Shown: piece by piece, positions 1-4,681 of the stretch
Layout: the number at the start of each line of letters is the position of its first letter
How positions within the stretch are numbered: position 1 is the first letter of the stretch
Assembly (NCBI GenBank): GCA_934573935.1
Contig: CAKTMO010000040.1
Location: forward strand, 1-5,862
Length of the DNA stretch: 5,862 nt
DNA from: an uncultured Oscillospiraceae bacterium
Lineage (GTDB): Bacteria; Bacillota; Clostridia; Oscillospirales; Oscillospiraceae
Direction: 5' to 3'
Translations under genes and position numbers: made by a program
Notes under the pieces: generated by a model
Databases searched by the model: none
What the model was told of the DNA's origin: nothing
Seen by the model: only the letters and a program-made list of their open reading frames with translations

Positions 1-564
1 GGGATCCAGCTCCTTGGGGGAGATCACGTCGCCATAGGGGCTGTCCGGCGAACAGGCCACCACCGTCTCCTCGCTGCACAGGGGGGTGATCTCCAGCTGG
101 GGATGATAGAAGCTGTCGCCGTCCATCAGGGCCATCTCCAGCTCGCGGCGGGCCACGGGCTGAGCGCCGTCATAGCCGGTGCCGGGCAGGGTCTGCACCC
201 ACAGGGCCACCGGCAGCTTGCGGTGCAGAAAGCGGCGATAGGCCGCCGGAAGGATGTATTGATTGGTGGAGAACACCGCGCCGATGCGCAGATATTCCCG
301 TGTGGCGGTCTCCGCCACGCCTTTTGTCTCCTCCAGCAGCGTCTGCCAGCGATAGGCCAGGGGCAGGAAGCGCTGGCCCGCCTCGGTCAGCTCGATATGG
401 CGGATGCCTTTGCCCCGATGGAACAGCTGCGCGCCCACCTCCGCCTCCAGCGCCTGGATGCGGTTGGTCAGCGTGGGCTGGGTGATGAACAGCGCCTCGG
501 CGGCAGCCGTCAGGGTCCCGTGTTCCAGCACTGCCCAGAAGGTCTCCATATCTGTGTTGTTCAC
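1..564 (-). CDS. LysR-type transcriptional regulator, partial (C-terminus outside window)
   Basis: This is a DNA-binding regulator of the LysR family, of which the first 188 residues are present; the rest lies beyond the left edge. Residues about 6-65 form the winged helix-turn-helix (METFWAVLEHGTLTAAAEAL, then TQPTLTNRIQALEAEVGAQLF and the LTEAG turn), which matches the family closely. From about residue 92 (LRIGAVFST) the periplasmic-binding-protein-like effector domain begins. The start is a GTG at 562-564, chosen because GGGAGGA (571-577) lies six bases before it; an ATG five codons further in has no such site. The gene diverges from a small membrane protein gene and the shared gap carries promoter and operator-like DNA, so autoregulation and control of that neighbour are likely. 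The inducer and target genes cannot be told from what is visible. The family call is very secure; the specific role is unknown. Confidence 0.93.
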   Translation of the reverse strand, partial: MNNTDMETFWAVLEHGTLTAAAEALFITQPTLTNRIQALEAEVGAQLFHRGKGIRHIELTEAGQRFLPLAYRWQTLLEETKGVAETATREYLRIGAVFSTNQYILPAAYRRFLHRKLPVALWVQTLPGTGYDGAQPVARRELEMALMDGDSFYHPQLEITPLCSEETVVACSPDSPYGDVISPKELDP

Positions 565-584
565 CGCAGATCCTCCCTTCAAAA

Positions 585-606
585 TATAATTTCCGTCTAT
601 ATTATA
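585..606. promoter_or_regulatory. Candidate LysR operator: perfect inverted repeat TATAAT-N10-ATTATA
   Basis: Arms 585-590 and 601-606 are exact reverse complements separated by ten bases. The right arm is also the -10 box of the regulator's own promoter. The centre (595.5) lies about 62 bases upstream of the predicted start of the divergent small gene, where LysR-family recognition sites usually lie. Occupancy would block the regulator's promoter and could activate the other. It is not an exactly centred T-N11-A box, and AT-rich arms that include a -10 hexamer can arise by chance, so the assignment is an inference. Confidence 0.45.
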
Positions 607-629
607 CGGGGTTTTTATCCGTTTTACAA
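601..629 (-). promoter_or_regulatory. Sigma-A-type promoter for the LysR gene
   Basis: Read on the minus strand, TTGTAA (629-624) is followed after 17 bases by a perfect TATAAT (606-601). This predicts a start near 594 and a leader of about 30 bases before the GTG. Its -35 shares five of six bases with that of the divergent promoter. Confidence 0.7.
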
Positions 630-651
630 GGCAAAGGTTCTGTGGTATGGT
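623..651 (+). promoter_or_regulatory. Promoter for the small membrane protein gene
   Basis: TTTACA (623-628), a 17-base spacer and TATGGT (646-651) form a plausible sigma-A promoter, helped by a TG extended -10 at 643-644. The -10 hexamer is weaker than consensus, as expected for a promoter that needs an activator. The start would fall near 658, giving a leader of about 118 bases. Confidence 0.55.
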
Positions 652-711
652 TATATCACAATAGGAGAGGGAAACACTCCCTTCCAACGAAATGAAGAGT
701 GGCACCAACTT

Positions 712-768
712 CTTCCTTCGTTTCCAAAACGGATCGAATGTGACGGCTTGTACCGTCCGGAAAGGAAG
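712..768 (+). promoter_or_regulatory. Leader structure that could hide the ribosome site of the 57-residue gene
   Basis: In the RNA, CTTCC (712-716) can pair with GGAAG (764-768), and TTTCC (721-725) with GGAAA (759-763), giving ten pairs with a four-base bulge (717-720). GGAAG is the Shine-Dalgarno core of the gene starting at 776. Inside the loop, GACGG (742-746) and CCGTC (753-757) form a further hairpin. The fold would limit translation unless opened. No known riboswitch or leader family is recognised, and pyrimidine-rich leaders often pair with ribosome sites by chance. Confidence 0.3.
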
Positions 769-775
769 ATGTATT

Positions 776-949
776 ATGAAGAAGACTACCGCTATGGTCG
801 TTACTGTTGTTGCCGCTGTGCTGGCGATTGTCTGCTCCGTGCTGATGTGCACACTTTCCACCGAAGGTACGATTTGGGGCGTGTGCATGCTGGTCTGCTT
901 CGTCGCCATGGTGGTGGGGCTGATGAACAGTCTGCTGGTGCAGAAATAA
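776..949 (+). CDS. Small two-helix membrane protein, 57 residues, function unknown
   Basis: A short hydrophobic protein starting MKKTTAMVVTVVAAVLAIVC. It shows two likely membrane helices, about residues 6-26 and 34-52, joined by a short polar turn (STEGT) and ending in LLVQK. The two N-terminal lysines suggest both ends lie in the cytoplasm. The ATG at 776 is preferred because AAAGGAAG (761-768) lies seven bases before it. An in-frame ATG at 692 would give 85 residues, but its nearest purine-rich site (664-670) is about 21 bases away. The gene diverges from the LysR regulator and ends before a strong terminator, so it is probably transcribed alone. It belongs to no family I recognise; small proteins of this shape can be subunits or modulators of larger membrane complexes, but nothing here shows a partner. 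Confidence 0.7.
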   Translation: MKKTTAMVVTVVAAVLAIVCSVLMCTLSTEGTIWGVCMLVCFVAMVVGLMNSLLVQK

Positions 950-1022
950 GGCTGCCGCCCCGTACTCAATTTGCTTTCTCTATTTTCTTTCTTATTTTCT
1001 CTCTTTGTTCCTGCATCCCTGT

Positions 1023-1060
1023 AAAGAAAAAACCGGACGGAAGTCCGGTTTTTTCTTTTT
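1023..1060. terminator. Bidirectional intrinsic terminator between convergent genes
   Basis: A perfect 16-base-pair stem (1023-1038 with 1043-1058) with core ACCGGAC/GTCCGGT encloses the loop GGAA. T-rich tracts follow the GC core on both strands: TTTTTTCTTTTT on plus, TTTTTTCTTT on minus. It can therefore end both the small membrane gene from the left and the XRE gene from the right. Confidence 0.92.
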
Positions 1061-1099
1061 AATGAAGTTGTTGTGCGGCAGTATCAACAGCGAGTGCGC

Positions 1100-1303
1100 T
1101 TAATCGTATCCCCGCTTGTCTGTTCTGCCTACCAGATAATCAATACTCACGCGAAAATAGTCCGCAATGCGGATAAGCTCTGCGATCCCAGGTTCTCTTT
1201 CCCCGTTTTCGTAGCGGCTGATCGTATTTTGCGACATATTCAAGTCCATTGCCAGCTTCAATTGCGTGATATGCTGTTCATTTCGTAACTCTTTAATTCT
1301 CAT
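1100..1303 (-). CDS. XRE-family helix-turn-helix transcriptional regulator, 67 residues
   Basis: A compact one-domain repressor of the Cro/C1 (XRE) type. Nearly the whole protein is the five-helix DNA-binding fold: MRIKELRNEQHITQLKLA, the recognition helix region MSQNTISRYENGEREP at about residues 23-38, then ELIRIADYFRVSIDYLVGRTD. There is no extra sensor or dimerisation domain, so it probably acts as a simple dimer. The start at 1303 is supported by AAGGGGGAG (1307-1315). It diverges from the zinc-ribbon membrane protein gene, and the 81 bases between them hold two copies of a palindrome overlapping the promoters, so it is very likely a local repressor of that gene and perhaps of itself. 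The signal that would release it is not visible. The family assignment is secure; the target is inferred from position. Confidence 0.93.
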   Translation of the reverse strand: MRIKELRNEQHITQLKLAMDLNMSQNTISRYENGEREPGIAELIRIADYFRVSIDYLVGRTDKRGYD

Positions 1304-1321
1304 ATGCTCCCCCTTGACTTA

Positions 1322-1330
1322 ATTATCCCA
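1322..1330 (-). promoter_or_regulatory. Possible extended -10 element of the XRE gene
   Basis: On the minus strand this reads TGGGATAAT, an extended -10 with GATAAT as hexamer. No good -35 lies at the right distance, and the implied leader is only about a dozen bases. If real, it overlaps the first operator copy, so one bound repressor would silence both genes. This is tentative. Confidence 0.3.
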
Positions 1331-1339
1331 AACCGGTAT
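1325..1339. promoter_or_regulatory. Operator-like palindrome, copy 1 (ATCCCAAACCGGTAT)
   Basis: A 15-base imperfect palindrome with half-sites ATCCCAA and, on the other strand, ATACCGG. It covers the end of the spacer and the first half of the -10 box of the plus-strand promoter. It matches copy 2, 24 bases downstream, at 12 of 15 positions. It is the likely binding site of the adjacent XRE repressor. Confidence 0.65.
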
Positions 1340-1348
1340 AATGAAAAT

Positions 1349-1363
1349 ATCCCAATTTGGTAT
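1349..1363. promoter_or_regulatory. Operator-like palindrome, copy 2 (ATCCCAATTTGGTAT)
   Basis: A 15-base palindrome symmetric at all but one pair of positions, lying over the predicted transcription start of the plus-strand gene. With copy 1 the pooled half-site is AT(C/A)CC(A/G)(A/G). Centre-to-centre distance is 24 bases, a little over two helical turns, which allows two dimers to bind side by side. Confidence 0.7.
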
Positions 1364-1384
1364 TTTTTGATTAAAGGAGAGTAA

Positions 1385-2050
1385 ATGATGGAAAACAAAG
1401 CTTCTTTTTGCAGAAATTGTGGCGCAGAGCTCAGCGGAGCCGCAAAGGTATGTCCGCAGTGCGGCAGCAAAGTCCCGCCCGCAAAACGACCCATCTACAA
1501 AAAATGGTGGTTTTGGGTCATTATTGTGATAATCGTACTGGGCATTATCGGCGCAGGTAGTTCCGGCCCCAAGAAAGTCGGAGAGAATACCCCCGCAAGC
1601 AACAATGCGGCATCGCAGCCTGATGCTTCCGGCACCACGAACACCCCTGCTGCCGAAAGCAAATTCAATGTAGGCGACAAAGTCGAGTTAAACGGAATCG
1701 TCGCTTCTCTGGATTCTGTTGTAGAAAATTCCGGCTCCGCATACAACAAGCCCGGCGACGGCAATGTGTTTGTGCTTTGTACCTTTACAATCGAGAACAA
1801 CTCCTCCAGTGAGATCAACATCAGCTCTTTGGTCTGCTTTGATGCTTACTGCGACAGTTATGCCTGCAACTACAGCCTCAGCGCGCAGTTAGAGAGCAGC
1901 GCCAATCAGTTGGACGGCACGATTGCCCCTGGAAAGATAATGAACGGTTCCATTGGTTATGAAGTGCCCGCGGACTGGTCTGAACTGGAGATCCACTTTG
2001 CACCTGACTTTTGGGCACAAAAGAATATCGTATTTGTTGCGACACATTGA
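1385..2050 (+). CDS. Membrane-anchored zinc-ribbon protein with DUF4352-like domain
   Basis: A 221-residue protein in four parts. Residues 9-26 are a zinc ribbon with C9-x2-C12 and C23-x2-C26. A basic stretch (KRPIYKK) precedes one membrane helix at about 41-58 (WWFWVIIVIIVLGIIGAG). Residues 59-93 are a low-complexity Ser/Thr/Asn/Pro/Ala linker. Residues 94-221 resemble the DUF4352 immunoglobulin-like fold: VFVLCTFTIENNSS, then GTIAPGKIMNGSIGYEVP and a closing LEIHFAPDFW. By the positive-inside rule the zinc ribbon is cytoplasmic and the large domain outside. AAAGGAG (1373-1379) precedes two adjacent ATGs (1385 and 1388) and either could be used. The function of such proteins is not established; this layout suggests an envelope sensor or a surface protein. 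The gene is probably repressed by the divergent XRE regulator. It is richer in A+T than the genes to its right. Confidence 0.88.
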   Translation: MMENKASFCRNCGAELSGAAKVCPQCGSKVPPAKRPIYKKWWFWVIIVIIVLGIIGAGSSGPKKVGENTPASNNAASQPDASGTTNTPAAESKFNVGDKVELNGIVASLDSVVENSGSAYNKPGDGNVFVLCTFTIENNSSSEINISSLVCFDAYCDSYACNYSLSAQLESSANQLDGTIAPGKIMNGSIGYEVPADWSELEIHFAPDFWAQKNIVFVATH

Positions 2051-2080
2051 TCAGAAAAAGCCGCACACTTTCAGTAACAA

Positions 2081-2163
2081 CCTCTCAGTCTGCGCGTTAA
2101 GAATACATGCCGGCGGCCATGCCGCCGTAGCTGACGCTTCTCTTGCACAGGGGAGCCTTTGAG
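2081..2163. repeat. Probable degenerate palindromic intergenic repeat
   Basis: The stretch begins CCTCTCAGTC, carries a central hairpin CGGCGGC-CAT-GCCGCCG (2111-2127), then GCTGACG and an imperfect palindrome, and ends GGGGAGCCTTTGAG. From memory this order (CTCAGTC, variable hairpin, an inverted stem around TTGCACA, GGGGAGCCTTTG) matches a short palindromic element scattered between genes in gut Oscillospiraceae and related Firmicutes. The copy looks decayed: CTTCTC pairs with GGGGAG only through wobbles. Only one copy lies in the window, so repetition cannot be shown here. Confidence 0.5.
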
Positions 2164-2194
2164 TTTGCGTTGCTTGGCAATCTTTTGATAAACA

Positions 2195-2231
2195 AAGAAG
2201 GGCCAAACGGTTTTGCCGTTTGGCTCTTCTT
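2195..2231 (+). terminator. Terminator-like hairpin upstream of mnmE
   Basis: Bases 2195-2210 pair with 2216-2231 along 16 positions with one G-U pair, around the loop TTTTG. The GC-rich core is GGCCAAACGG/CCGTTTGGC, flanked by A-rich 5' and T-rich 3' arms. The T residues lie inside the stem (CTTCTT) and no long free T run follows, so it may be a modest terminator. Its place after the zinc-ribbon gene and just before the mnmE promoter supports the role. Confidence 0.7.
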
Positions 2232-2255
2232 ATGTCTCCCCTTGCAAACCTCTGC

Positions 2256-2292
2256 TTTTCTTTTGACGGGGGTTGTGGTATACTGCTATTTG
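2256..2292 (+). promoter_or_regulatory. Likely promoter region of the mnmE operon
   Basis: Two readings overlap. One is an extended -10, TGGTATACT (2276-2284), with a weak TTTTCT (2256-2261) at 17 bases. The other is TTGACG (2263-2268), 18 bases, then TATTTG (2287-2292) with its own TG at 2284-2285. Either would start transcription about 20-30 bases before the gene. Which is used cannot be decided by eye. Confidence 0.5.
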
Positions 2293-2322
2293 TAATGTTA
2301 TGCGTAAAAGGAGGTTGTCTCC

Positions 2323-3690
2323 ATGCCGGACACCATTGCCGCCATTGCCACCGCGCTGGCGCCCAGCGCCATCGGCATTCTGCGGCTCAGCGGCCCTGAC
2401 ACAAGGGACATTCTGGACGCCGTGTTCTTTCCCATAAACGGCAGGCCCATGTCCCGACAGATGCCCCGCGCCATGGTACTGGGGCGGGTACTGGACGGCG
2501 AAGGGCGGATCCTGGACAGCGCCCTGTGCGTGCTGTTCCCCGCCCCCGACAGCTATACCGGCGAGGATTGCGCCGAGATCCACTGCCACGGCTCGCCGGT
2601 GGTGCTGACGGAGGGATTGAAGCTTCTTTTTGCCCACGGGGCACGGCAGGCGCGGGGCGGCGAATTCACCCAGCGGGCCTTTTTGAACGGCCGGATGGAT
2701 CTGATGCAGGCGGAGGCTGTGGTGGACGTGATCGATGCGGAGACCGCCCAGGCCGCCCGCAACGCCGCCGGACAGCTGGAGGGCGTGCTGAGCCGCAGCG
2801 TACAGACGGTATACGACACGCTGATGGACGTGGTGAGCCGGTTTTACGCCGTTGTGGACTATCCCGACGAGGACATCGAGGAATTGCAGCGTTCCCAGCT
2901 GCTGGACGCCCTGCGGCAGAGCGAGGACAAGCTGTCGGCGCTGCTGGCCACCTATTCGCGGGGGCGGCTGATGAAGCAGGGCGTCCCCACGGTGCTGCTG
3001 GGCAAGCCCAACGTGGGGAAATCTTCCCTGCTGAACGCCCTGGTGGGCTATGACCGCGCCATCGTCACCGATGTGGCGGGCACCACGCGGGACACGGTGG
3101 AGGAATCGCTGCTGCTGGGCCATGTGCTGCTGCGGCTCACCGACACGGCGGGCATCCACCGGACAGAGGACACGGTGGAGCGTCTGGGCGTGGAGCGCAG
3201 CCGCAAGGCGGCGCAGGGCGCCTCGCTGGCGCTGCTGCTGCTGGACGGCTCTCTCCCCCTGGACGAGCAGGACGAGGAGGCCATGGCGGTGGCGGAGCAG
3301 GCCCCCCACCTGCTGGTGGTGGTCAACAAGAGCGATCTGCCTCAGCGACTGGACAGGGACGCGCTGGCGCGGCGATTTCCGCAGGTGCTGTCCGTCTCCG
3401 CCAGGACCGGCGAGGGGATGGCCGCCTTGTGCGAGGCCATCGGCGCGCTGTACCCCGCGGGGACGGAGCCTCAGGGTGAGCTGCTGACCAACGCCCGCCA
3501 GGCGGACGCGGCGGAGCGGGCGCTGCGCTGCGTGAAAAACGCCCGGGCATCCCTGGAATTGGGCATGACGCCGGACGTGGTGCTGACCGACGCGGAAGGC
3601 GCGTTGGAGGCACTGGGTGAATGGAACGGAAAACGAATTCGGGAGGATCTGGTGGACACCATCTTCTCCCGCTTCTGCGTGGGAAAGTGA
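2323..3690 (+). CDS. mnmE: tRNA uridine-5-carboxymethylaminomethyl modification GTPase MnmE (TrmE)
   Basis: MnmE, working with MnmG, modifies carbon 5 of the wobble uridine in certain tRNAs using GTP, a folate one-carbon unit and FAD, which aids accurate decoding. At 455 residues it has the usual family length. The N-terminal folate-binding domain spans about 1-120 (DTIAAIATA, SYTGEDCAEIHCHG, GGEFTQRAFLNGRMDL). A helical domain follows and is interrupted by the G domain: G1 GKPNVGKS 227-234, G2 GTTRDT 253-258, G3 DTAG 274-277, G4 NKSD 335-338, G5 SAR 359-361. The protein ends in the signature FCVGK with its conserved Cys452. AAAAGGAGG (2306-2314), eight bases before the ATG, fixes the start. 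It appears to head an operon with prmA seven bases downstream. Its usual neighbour mnmG is not in the window. Identification is essentially certain. Confidence 0.98.
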   Translation: MPDTIAAIATALAPSAIGILRLSGPDTRDILDAVFFPINGRPMSRQMPRAMVLGRVLDGEGRILDSALCVLFPAPDSYTGEDCAEIHCHGSPVVLTEGLKLLFAHGARQARGGEFTQRAFLNGRMDLMQAEAVVDVIDAETAQAARNAAGQLEGVLSRSVQTVYDTLMDVVSRFYAVVDYPDEDIEELQRSQLLDALRQSEDKLSALLATYSRGRLMKQGVPTVLLGKPNVGKSSLLNALVGYDRAIVTDVAGTTRDTVEESLLLGHVLLRLTDTAGIHRTEDTVERLGVERSRKAAQGASLALLLLDGSLPLDEQDEEAMAVAEQAPHLLVVVNKSDLPQRLDRDALARRFPQVLSVSARTGEGMAALCEAIGALYPAGTEPQGELLTNARQADAAERALRCVKNARASLELGMTPDVVLTDAEGALEALGEWNGKRIREDLVDTIFSRFCVGK

Positions 3691-3697
3691 GGAGACC

Positions 3698-4651
3698 ATG
3701 GATTGGCTGGAATTGAAAATCGACGTGGCGGCCGCCGGCATTGATCCGGTGACGGCGCTGCTGGAGGAGCAGGGCGTCACCGGCGTGATCATTGACGACC
3801 AGCGGGACTTTCAGGATTTTATGGCCCACAATCAGGCCTATTGGGACTATGTGGACGAGCAGCTGGTGAAGGAGAAGGAAAACCTCTCCCGCGTGACGTT
3901 CTATGTGGAGAACTCGACCGCGGGGTACGGCACCATCGCCGCCGTGCGCATGGCCATGCACACGCTGAAGCAGAAGCATCCGGAGTACGCGCCGCTGCTG
4001 CTGACCATGGAGAACGTGAAGGACGAGGACTGGGAGAACAACTGGAAGCAGTTCTATAAGCCCATGGAGATCGGCGAGCGGCTGCTGGTGATCCCCGCGT
4101 GGGAAAAGGCCGAGGCGGGGGATCGGGTGACGCTGACGCTGAACCCTGGGCTGACCTTCGGCACCGGCAGCCACGCCACCACCCGCCTATGCCTGACGGC
4201 GCTGGAGAGCCGCATCCACGGCGGCGAGCGGGTGCTGGATCTGGGCTGCGGCAGCGGCATCCTGTCCATCGCCGCCCTGCGGCTGGGGGCCAAGAGCGCC
4301 TTTGCCTGCGACATCGACGAGAAGTGCATCGACGTGGCCTATGAAAACGCCGCCCTGAACGGCATTGGCCGCGACCGGCTGACGGTGCGGCAGGGCGACG
4401 CCACCAAGGAGGGCCCGCTGCGCACCGCCATCGGCACCGGCTATGATGTGGTGGTGGCCAACATCGTGGCGGATGTGATCATCTCTCTGGCGCCGCAGGT
4501 GCGGCATTTTCTGAAGGAGGACGGCTGGTTTTTGACCTCCGGCATTATTGATGACCGCGCGGACGAGGTGGCCGCGGCGTTGACCGCCGCCGGCTGGAAC
4601 ATCGTGGAAACCTGCACCAGCGAGGGCTGGTACTGCTATATCTGCCGCTGA
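3698..4651 (+). CDS. prmA: Ribosomal protein L11 methyltransferase PrmA
   Basis: PrmA is a cytoplasmic S-adenosylmethionine-dependent enzyme that methylates amino groups of ribosomal protein L11. The 317 residues fit the family, toward the long end. The N-terminal substrate-binding domain (MDWLELKIDV...) covers about 1-105 and is followed by the conserved ENNWK at 113-117. The catalytic part shows GLTFGTGSHATTRLCL at 151-166, the SAM-binding DLGCGSG at 181-187, the acidic residue after the second strand (D205 in ACDID) and VANI at 253-256. The ATG at 3698 is chosen because GAGGAG (3689-3694) overlaps the mnmE stop just before it. An in-frame ATG at 3617 would extend the protein by 27 unrelated residues inside mnmE. 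The seven-base gap suggests co-transcription and possibly coupled translation. Both proteins modify translation components, though in different ways. Confidence 0.96.
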   Translation: MDWLELKIDVAAAGIDPVTALLEEQGVTGVIIDDQRDFQDFMAHNQAYWDYVDEQLVKEKENLSRVTFYVENSTAGYGTIAAVRMAMHTLKQKHPEYAPLLLTMENVKDEDWENNWKQFYKPMEIGERLLVIPAWEKAEAGDRVTLTLNPGLTFGTGSHATTRLCLTALESRIHGGERVLDLGCGSGILSIAALRLGAKSAFACDIDEKCIDVAYENAALNGIGRDRLTVRQGDATKEGPLRTAIGTGYDVVVANIVADVIISLAPQVRHFLKEDGWFLTSGIIDDRADEVAAALTAAGWNIVETCTSEGWYCYICR

Positions 4652-4681
4652 GACGGTATGTAACGGGAGGAGGCTCTTATC

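Larger units (their letters stand above)
1314..1342 (+). promoter_or_regulatory. Near-consensus sigma-A promoter for the zinc-ribbon membrane protein gene
   Basis: TTGACT (1314-1319), a 17-base spacer and TATAAT (1337-1342) match the consensus at eleven of twelve positions. The start would lie near 1349, about 36 bases before the gene. Such a strong promoter flanked by operator-like palindromes fits a gene kept off by a repressor. Confidence 0.88.

Noticed and set aside
692..949. An 85-residue version of the small membrane protein from the ATG at 692
   Set aside because: The extra 28 residues have no ribosome site at a workable distance and are not hydrophobic, while the ATG at 776 has a well-placed AAAGGAAG.
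103..1062. A 319-codon open frame on the plus strand
   Set aside because: It runs antisense through the LysR gene, across the promoter region and terminator, and out of frame over the small membrane gene. Its composition changes abruptly and no domain is seen.
1495..1821. A 108-codon open frame on the minus strand
   Set aside because: It lies within the zinc-ribbon membrane protein gene in antisense, has no ribosome site worth noting and no recognisable motif.
2111..2127. The CGGCGGC-CAT-GCCGCCG hairpin as the terminator of the zinc-ribbon gene
   Set aside because: No T run follows it, and the loop is only three bases. It fits better as the central hairpin of the intergenic repeat; the hairpin at 2195-2231 is a better terminator.
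1953..2162. A 69-codon open frame on the plus strand overlapping the end of the zinc-ribbon gene
   Set aside because: It overlaps the end of a well-supported gene in another frame and runs through the intergenic repeat. There is no ribosome site or domain.
2230..3792. A 520-codon open frame on the minus strand
   Set aside because: It lies antisense to mnmE and the start of prmA, both certain genes. Its translation is rich in Gln, His, Arg and Gly as expected from the complement of GC-rich codons, and it shows no recognisable domain.
3323..4174. A 283-codon open frame on the minus strand
   Set aside because: It is antisense to the mnmE/prmA junction, and its C-terminal part is Arg/Pro/Ser-rich low-complexity sequence. 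It is a shadow of real coding sequence.
3617..4651. A longer prmA starting inside mnmE at 3617
   Set aside because: The extension is read out of frame within the conserved end of mnmE, and the ATG at 3698 has a GAGGAG site and begins at the normal PrmA N-terminus.
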